From Leuctra nigra (lineage: Eukaryota; Arthropoda; Insecta; Plecoptera; Leuctridae): 64,000 nucleotides of DNA. Position 1 is the stretch's first letter. Each line of letters opens with the position of its first letter. Position numbers and translations under genes: made by a program. Below the pieces are notes generated by a model. The model had not been told where the DNA came from and made no database searches. It worked only from the letters and a program-made list of their open reading frames with translations. Shown in pieces: positions 56,854-64,000 of the stretch. The stretch covers positions 5,580,001 through 5,644,000 of the forward strand of contig OW203771.1 of assembly GCA_934045905.1 (NCBI GenBank), read 5' to 3'.

Positions 56854-59800
56854 TCACTCATCTTCCATCGGTACGAAGAGTTTGTTCACCGTCGTTGTTG
56901 ACATATTCAGAGGTGCTGGCCCTTTTTCACCAATTCCTGGAAATATGTAAACAAATTCATAAGACATTTCAAAGCTGAAGATTTCACAGTATTTGCAGAC
57001 TGTTTTGATCGAAAGAAGACGAGCAGTGTAACGACAATTTGCCTTTGGGATATAATCTGGTGCAACATCGTCTTCAATACTTTAATCATTTTGTTTGCAG
57101 AAGGTATGCCTCGGCACTTGAAACTATTGTTACGATCAAACAATTTTAATTATTAATATATCATCTTCTTATTTACTTACTTATATCGTTGATTGATTCA
57201 ATTTACGCTTGTATCAAACAATTGTTCAAATTATATGCCCAAGTAAATCATTAATAGGGAAGTCTCGTGAAGATTAGAATTCAGAATAATATTTATTTTA
57301 TGAAAGTTGAGATGTTGCTGAACACAGATGTGGTATTATTTTTGTTGTTGGACGAATAGTTCTCCTGTAATTAATTTACAAAGTTTGATAGATCTCCTCT
57401 CATTTAAAAACAGGAAAATTGGCAATGACATCACAGTTTGCTATATTGCCATGGCAACAAGGGAATCCCCATGTCAACGCAATGTTCAAGACTGAAATGA
57501 CATCACAGTTCTGATTCTTGTTAAAGGCCGTTTTTCCCGCCAAAAATCATATGATATTTGAACTCGATTTTTATGAATGAAAATTTAAGATTTCACAGGT
57601 AATAAGTGTATTTGTCATTATTATTTGTGTTTATTTATAGAAATTTACTAGAAAAAAATTGCATGAGACTTCCCTATTAATTACGCTTAAACTCTAAACA
57701 TAACAGTGTTTCACTTTAGTAGCCAACTCAAAAAAATATGAAAGTGCAATGTAAGAAAAATGTTTAGGGTGTGGGGTGAGATTATGGTTTAAATTTCAAA
57801 AATTCTGGTAATTCTGACAAAAAGAATTAACAAGAGTTGACAAGTTTTGACAAAAATTAAAGTATTCTGAGAGGCAATAATCCTCGGTCATGAATCATTG
57901 AAATTCAATAATTTCCTTTATTGTGCTCTTCACGGTGATAATTGCTAAGCAGACAGGTTTCCGCATATTGGAATGGGGTTGTTCACTGCCATTTGCTCTC
58001 ACTCGCAGCGCTAGCAGCAATGGAGGTGTCTTCTCTGATTGGTTGGTCTCTGAATCCAAGATCTATGAATCAAACTCCCGCCAAGTTTTAAAAACCTTCC
58101 ATTCCGCTCGATGCATTTTGATTGGCTCTCTCCCGGACGATTAGAACAGCAGCGCCATCTACAATAGTTTTGCGTGAACAACCCCATTGCTGCTCATAAT
58201 CTACGCACTGAGAGAAGGTAAAAGCAGTTGCACCCACGATGCAACAATATACTACTAACAATATACTATGCAACAATATACGTAGAGAATTAAACGATGA
58301 GTAGCACCAATAATATTCAGTCAATCTACGCATTTTCAGTTTAACTCACTAGACATGTTAAGACGGCTGAGTAGTGAGCTTGACCTTGACGTAATTAAAA
58401 ATAATGAGTTTGACCTTGCTAAGTTCGACTCAAAATTAGCTAAACTAGGAAAACGCTCTGTGTAACGCGTTGATGAGCGAGCACGGGGTAAGTGCAAATT
58501 CTTGAACCGGAAATGCGTACACAACGCACAGAAAACATAAACATTCATATTGAATTAGCATCTACCCAGATTCAATTCAGTTGGCACTGGAAAACATTCA
58601 TTTCGATACTTCATTACTGACAGATATTAACATTAATTGACAATAATGTCAATAAGTTCATACGTTCTTAACAGATTGGGATGAAATTTTGTAAAATAAG
58701 AGACAATGTTAGTCTTAATGATAATGCAAAATATGAGTTTGATCAGAATTATCGAAGACCGTTTTCATTTTTCAGCCTATCAGGAGATATTTATTTAAAT
58801 TTTAACCAATATTTGGGTCTGCAAACAGAGAAGGTTAGTTTGACATTTGTGCAAAATTTCAGATCGATCGGTGAAACGGTGCGACCTGTGTATCGGCTAT
58901 GAGCAGCCAAAAACAAAAACAAAAACAAAAAACAGAGGTCCGTGCCAAAAGAGCCAAAAGGAGACGCTCACTTCGCTCGCTCAACTAATTTGTTTTCACA
59001 TATTTCCTAATGTTAATTGTTTAAAAGTTATAACGATTAGTAAATATTATCGTCAATTACTACCCATTAAGGTACATCCGATTTGATAGAATATCAATTC
59101 AACGCACCTCTGTATCTGAATTGGTTGCATTTGGTGAAAGCCAAGTAGAGAGCTCCAGCCATGATGATGACCACGAAACAGGTTATGAGGACAGCCTGCA
59201 TGTTCTTCAACACAAGAACATGATCTTCGAGAACCATCAGATCCTTGAAGATCTTTCCCATCTGCTCGGAGTCTGCGCTGTGAAGGGCACCTGTAGGTAC
59301 GAGATTGTAAGAACTTCAGTTGCATGGTACATGGTAGAATTAATTAATTGTACCTAGGTACTTGCGTTATGGAGAAATTGATAGGTGGCTCTCCCTCTCC
59401 ATTTATTTTCATGAAACCACGTATCAGTAAGATACAAATCCTTTTTACTAAAAAAAAAATGGGACCAGCTTTCATGTCAATGATAATATCAACGCAAACT
59501 TACTAATGTGCAAAATAGCTGATTCTTCCGATTATTGCTTAAATTTAAACGCCCGCTTACAGAAAAATGTCTGTAACATTTTTCTCATGACAAAAATATT
59601 TCTGAAAATTGCTATAAGATTTTATGATTATGTGTTCCATAATTATGAAAGTTTCAGTGCTTATAATTTATAGTTCCGTCGGAGTGACCTATCAAATAAA
59701 GAACTTAAGAGGGCTGTGTAGTGAGCGTGGCCTTGAAGAGTGTTTTAATCGATTTTTATCAATATCTTTAACCAATGTAATTGTTAACAAAATAGGGCTT

Positions 59801-62800
59801 TGTACGAGTATTCAGAACAGTTCAATGAAAATAATTTCATAGTTTGGAATAAGTTATTAGTTATATTTTGTCCAACAGAAGTTTAGTGCCATAATTTTAC
59901 TAATTTTCGGGCACTAAACGTCTGTAGGATCTAATAAACCATTACAAGCTATGAAATTATTTACATTAAACTGTTCTGAATACTCGTACAAAGCCTTATT
60001 TTGTTAACAATTACATTGTTAAAGATATTGATAAAAATCGATTCGAAAAATCTTCTAGGTCAAACTCACTACCCAGCCGTCTTAACAGGAATTTGAACGT
60101 CATACCATCGACCAAGTCCACAGATGCTTCATCAGATGGTTCTGATGTAGAGATGTTCAACGTAACAGAACTTCTCATCACGTTCTTCAATCCAACATGG
60201 CGAACTTCACAGATCAGCGTCTTGCCATCGTCATCAGCTACCACGTAAACCCTCAGCACTTGCTTCACCGCCGTTGCATTCCAGCTCCAGATCCACGTGT
60301 CGTCGGGAACCTCTGTGACTGCGTTGCCGTCGAGGAGCTCGTCTCCGATGTACCAGGACATGTGTGCTCGAGGTCGGCTCTCCGGGGCGATGCAAGTAGC
60401 TTCGAGCAAGAGACCTGCTTCGTATGTCGGTTGTGACAGCTCCAGTTGAGGCGGAGATGATGGAGGAGCTGTGACAAAGATCTCGATACATACCCACTAC
60501 AATCTAGTCCAGGGGTCGGCAACCTTTTTTGATTAAGAAGACAATTTCCCAAAAATGCATAAACTAGGAAAGCGCTCTGTGTAACGCGTTGATGAGCGAG
60601 CACGGATACACGCAACACCTCGAACCGAAATTATGTCTATCGAATGTCATTAAAAGCCAACAATTCTTTAGTTTCGTCACAGACTTGTATAAAAATCACC
60701 AAAATCTCCAAAAATATTGGTGCCAATCCTTGCTAAGTTTTAAGTTGATCGATTAAACCTTTATGATTGAACGGTTCCTTGTTAATTTTCAAAAATCACA
60801 GGATCTCGTTCAAAAAATATACCTGGGACCACCCATATGATATGATATGTAGTGTGTGTACACAATATCAGATCAATCTGTTAAACGGTCATTATTAGTT
60901 TCATATCGTTTAAAACTTTCTGCTCTAACTACCTTGCCTTGAACTGAAGATTCGAAGTCACCGTGAATTTGACAGCCAACACGCAAAATGTCCCTAAAAT
61001 GACAAAAACTTTTGAAAATAACGACAGATTAGAGTGAAAATTGGCAAAAATACCTTAAATGTTGGTACCAATGACCATGCGAAGTTTTTAGTTGGTCGGT
61101 CAATCGGTTCCAGTTTAAATTTCAAAAATCACAGGAAAAATGGTTTCAAATTTGAACCAATTGGAGGATTTGGCTGAATTTTTTTTTGATTGGGTACAAT
61201 GTTGGTTGCAATGACTTTGCTAAATTTCAAATTGATCGAACCAACCAATCGAAAGATAATTTTTATAAAATTTGAACCAATCACAGGATCTCGTTCAGAA
61301 AAGATCCCAGGGATCGCATAGATTACGTTAGTATGTGTACAAAATTTCAGATCGATTGGTTGTGCGGTTTGACCTGGGCAGTGAACACAAAAAAAAAAAA
61401 AAAAAAAAACACACAGAGAAAGTGCCATAAGTGTACCGTGGTGACGCTCGCTACGCTCGCTCAATTAGATAATAATGGGAGCCGCAGTAGACAATCAAAT
61501 AAAATACACCGAAAATAAAAAATTGAATTATACTCTAGTAATGTGTTTTGATTTTTTGACGAAAGCCCCCAGCTGTTTCACCGCAGGGCGTTTTTTTTTT
61601 TAGAAATTCAACGATTTAAAAGTGATTCTATTCTGGGACTCTGAAATAAACAAACTGAATAAAATAACATTACAATTATTGCCCCGCAGGGCGTTTTTTT
61701 TCTTCAAACTTTCAAATTTTTTGATTCCAGATCCTAATTTAAATTATAAAGAGCCATTCAAGAACCACCAAGGAGCCGCAGGTTGCCGACCCCTGGAAAG
61801 TGAGCTTTAGCGGTCTAGATGTGTTTCTTTGGATGCTGCCATGGTTTCAGCCGATAAATCCTGCCGCTGAATTTACATACATTGTGTACATACATTCTTA
61901 TATCTTACTCAACAACTGACGATACCCATACATGTATTATGTACTTGTCCACGGGATGATAATAAAATACAATACAATACAATCGGGACATTGTATAACC
62001 GGGTCTTAGAGCATTTATAGCCCCAAAATCACTTTTAACTGTTTAAGTTCTAAAAAACGCCCTGCGGGGCTTAAACTGGGGGACTTCGACCCCCAGACCT
62101 CACTTCCGGATGTCGCAATCCCCCCCCCCCCCCATGATGAAAGTAGTTCCTACACGCCTGGGATGAACCACTCTCACCTATCTTTGAGATGCTTGTCCCG
62201 ATGGCGTTGGAGACTTCGTTACACCAAACAAATCCATTCGTCTCCTCGTTGAGTTTCAACGTCATCCTGCAGAAGTGAAGTGTGTGACTCCACTGCTCAA
62301 CGCGTGTCGGTGTCTGTTTGAAGCGGTGGAAGTTGCAACCCGTACTCAATGAGGTGGAGCAGGTGACAGACACTTCGGTTCCATTGGAAGCCAGCGCATC
62401 GTCGGGGACAATGGCGAGGTCGGAGGCTGTTTCTGAAATAAGAACGAGTCTATATATGAGGTCGGTGTAATTGGACTTGATTTTAATTATCACCGGAAAC
62501 TATTTTGTATTTTTATACCATTTATAGCTCAACTGACACAGAAAAAAGTAAACAAAAACATACCATTTTATTTGTGAACTTGATCACAGAAATAATTTGT
62601 TTTCTAAATTCTTGGCTTATCGCAAATCGACGGAAAAGCGTCCAGAAAATTATTAATAATTTCGGTTTTCCCAAATTTTCGGTCCCTTTCAAGTCATTAC
62701 AACTTACGTCACTATTTGTTTTTCGAAAAAAATTATTATCATCATTGATAAGATTAAATATATTGGTGACACACGAAAAAAAAATCGGTGTGTCGGTGCT

Positions 62801-63028
62801 TCGACCGAACTGATAATGAATAACAAACTCGATTGAATCGGCTGCAGCTTCGTAAATGACTGGAGATCAGTGATACCTGCTTTGCCCAAGACATAGAGTG
62901 ACGAGAAGCTGTACATCCAGTCTCTGCCAGGAACTCTGACTCGACATCCGACGACGAATCTCTCCTCGAACCCCGTCCGGACAGTCATCGACATTCCGCA
63001 CGAGCCCTGGGCCTCGTCAGTGTTGAAC
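56854..63028 (-). CDS. Immunoglobulin-superfamily type I membrane protein (5' partial)
   Basis: Exons: 63028-62877, 62432-62178, 60468-60106, 59290-59108 and 56936-56854. Every intron is phase 1, the classic arrangement for Ig-domain exons. The first visible exon gives the end of one Ig domain (FVVGCRVRV, SFSSLYVLG). The second holds a domain with VSVTCSTS and FVWCNEVSNAIG. The third has EATCIAPESRPRAHMSWYIG and LICEVRHVG, with an NAT sequon. The fourth has the membrane segment AVLITCFVVIIMAGALYLAF followed by basic residues. The last encodes IGEKGPAPLNMSTTTVNKLF, then VPMEDE and a stop. A cell-surface recognition role is inference. Beat/Side-type or other invertebrate IgSF proteins are possible relatives. 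The signal peptide and first exons must lie beyond 63028, perhaps outside the window. Confidence 0.8.
57255..57676. mobile_element. TTAA-flanked MITE (family E) with RFX- and E2F-like words
   Basis: The terminal repeats TAGGGAAGTCTCGTGA and TGCATGAGACTTCCCTA are flanked by TTAA (57251-57254 and 57677-57680), the duplication typical of piggyBac-type transposition. Inside are TTGCCATGGCAAC, TTTTTCCCGCCAAAA and three TGACATCA-like words. It is non-coding and lies in the last intron of the Ig gene. Confidence 0.7.
58444..58984 (-). mobile_element. Helitron/Helentron-like element (family B), short copy
   Basis: CTAGGAAAACGCTCTGTGTA at one end and CACTTCGCTCGCTCAA at the other, with the AACAGAGGTCCGTGCCAAAA block beside it. 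It is about half the length of the other copies, through internal deletion. It lies in the last intron of the Ig gene. Confidence 0.65.
59705..60085. mobile_element. Foldback MITE with ~180-bp arms, adjacent to an Ig-gene splice donor
   Basis: TTAAGAGGGCTGTGTAGTGAG is mirrored by CTCACTACCCAGCCGTCTTAA. The arms also share TTTGTACGAGTATTCAGAAC and its inverse and meet at a TGCCATAATTTTAC...GGGCACTAAAC centre. The right end is about 20 bp from the donor of the 60106-60468 exon. Partial copies occur at 42460-42700 and about 58355-58400. Confidence 0.7.
60510..61795. mobile_element. hAT-type MITE (family D), copy 3, interrupted by family B
   Basis: The left end CAGGGGTCGGCAACC and right end GGTTGCCGACCCCTG match copy 2. 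The family B element 60563-61465 is inserted 53 bp from the left end, where copies 1 and 2 are continuous. Flanking 8-mers (ATCTAGTC and GAAAGTGA) do not match, so one flank has changed. Confidence 0.75.
60563..61465 (-). mobile_element. Helitron/Helentron-like element (family B) inside a hAT-type MITE
   Basis: ACTAGGAAAGCGCTCTGTGT and CGCTCGCTACGCTCGCTCAA are the two ends. The body matches 15401-16545 closely in inverted orientation, including the CTGGGCAGTG block. It lies in the intron upstream of the 60468 acceptor. Confidence 0.7.
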
Positions 63029-63079
63029 CTACAAGCAGATGTCACTCATCATGTCCACGGCTGGTGTGTTGGATACCTC

Positions 63080-63400
63080 GGTTCAACATTGAGCGCGGTC
63101 AGCGATTGGATGGGTGACCATTCAACTCTGTCTTGCCAGTTGCTGCCGTTGGGCCAGAGAGACTGGGGTGTTTGGGGGTTAGTGTGACGACCTCCCTCCA
63201 CCTGTTATCAGTCTCTCGACGGCGCGGGTTGTGGAGGCTCGTGCTGTGATTGTCACACCGTCCTTCGGATGGGACGTTAAGCCGTTGGACCCCGTGGTAT
63301 CTTTCGTCAGGAGTAGACTACATGCCGGTACCGGGTTTCCTCTCCTCCCTTCTCTATATTACATTCTCACTAGTGGAGCCTCGGCTCTGTTGAGAATATA
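63080..63400 (+). repeat. 5S-like and SINE-body sequence
   Basis: GCGGTCAGCGATTGGATGGGTGACCA resembles the internal promoter C-box region of 5S rRNA. It continues into CAGTCTCTCGACG and CACACCGTCCTTCGGATGGGACGTTAAGCC, shared with 39955-40150. Whether this and the inverted tRNA-like part at 63430-63620 form one element or two abutting ones is not resolved. Confidence 0.5.
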
Positions 63401-63429
63401 GACTTAATAATGTCACGTCAATCCCAAGA

Positions 63430-63620
63430 GACTGGGTACATATGAAGGGATGTGCGTTGTGAAAGATATCCGACCGAACTGGGACTCGAACCCGGACCTC
63501 TCACTTGCCGGGCGTGTGCTCTATCAACTGAGCTACCCGTACGGACGGACGGACATTAGACACAACGCACTGATGAGGGTTAGAGATCTCCGAGGAGAAT
63601 GGAATGAAGGTAGAGAATGC
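63430..63620 (-). mobile_element. tRNA-derived SINE, inverted copy
   Basis: On the minus strand the A box TAGCTCAGTTGATAGAGC and B box GGGTTCGAGTCCC are closer to consensus than in the copy at 23676-23865. The flanks CATCAGTGCGTTGTGTCTAA and TTTCACAACGCACATCCCTT match that copy. Between them lies CGCCCGGCAAGTGAGAGG, which does not form a regular anticodon arm, so it is not a tRNA gene. Confidence 0.7.
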
Positions 63621-64000
63621 TCACTACGAACTGTCATACCCCTGGTGACGATGTTGTCACCCTGTATTTTTGCACTTGCGTGCGCAACACTCTTTTAATC
63701 GACTGAATGAGTTGCTTTTCAGCTTGATTGATGTGATGTGTATACACACTTGGCACAACCATAAATCATAAATCATGTGCCTCCTGCACAATCTGTCAAA
63801 AGTGACTTACGCGGTATTGCCACTTCAACGACGGTATGTTTATTTAGGTACCTACCCGGATGTATTTAAAAGTTAGACACCAAATTTATTATTTTCTTGT
63901 ACCTACCTCCTAAAGTGTAAAAATTACCTCATATCCGAAGACATAAAATTTAAAAGTAAAACAAGAGTTGCATTTTAAACATTTTAAATATTTAAAATAT

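Noticed and set aside
63470..63545. tRNA gene on the minus strand
   Set aside because: Good A and B boxes but irregular anticodon arm, with flanks shared with the SINE at 23676-23865.

Overview
This is a eukaryotic, AT-rich, intron-rich and heavily transposon-loaded window, almost certainly from an insect. Two genes encode insect-type odorant receptors (the 7tm_6 family is confined to insects), and intron and exon signals are typical of arthropods. I cannot fix the order from sequence alone. The amount of foldback DNA, Helitron-like and hAT-like repeats would suit a large hemipteran-type genome, but that is a guess. There are no bacterial-style genes, rRNA genes or CRISPR arrays.

Genes, reassembled exon by exon from splice signals and matching intron phases. 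Minus strand, right to left: a type I membrane protein of the immunoglobulin superfamily (63028 to 56854, 5' end outside the window); an isolated exon of an unknown gene (47328 to 47215); odorant receptor B (42412 to 36400); odorant receptor A (31621 to 28076); and two tandem paralogues, each encoding an 87-residue secreted protein from three exons (21464 to 18355 and 17582 to 10992). Plus strand: a complete seven-exon aldo-keto reductase (48267 to 56007), convergent with the immunoglobulin gene.

The most unusual feature is internal tandem amplification in three neighbouring genes. Odorant receptor B carries 17 copies of a 135-bp unit made of a 3' splice site plus the start of its conserved C-terminal exon; only the last copy is complete. 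The aldo-keto reductase carries nine copies, at a 159-bp period, of a 3' splice site plus its second exon, and again only the last is complete. Odorant receptor A carries seven in-frame 99-bp (33-residue) repeats in an intracellular loop. In the first two, the exon is phase 0 and the acceptor reads TAG, so every upstream copy brings an in-frame stop if it is used.

The rest is mostly repeats. They include a 5'-truncated non-LTR retrotransposon (about 1708-2907); hAT-type elements with 8-bp target duplications (11978-12462, 43126-46500); a Helitron/Helentron-like family with a hairpin and CTAG at one end (at least five fairly complete copies); a composite family with 199-bp inverted repeats plus tandem units holding CRE-, ETS- and YY1-like words (5219-8211, 23282-27556, 33832-35701); a 2.3-kb palindrome with roughly 1-kb arms inside an intron (13098-15390); tRNA-derived SINEs; and several foldback MITEs. 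Nested insertions with identifiable empty sites show the order of events at three places.
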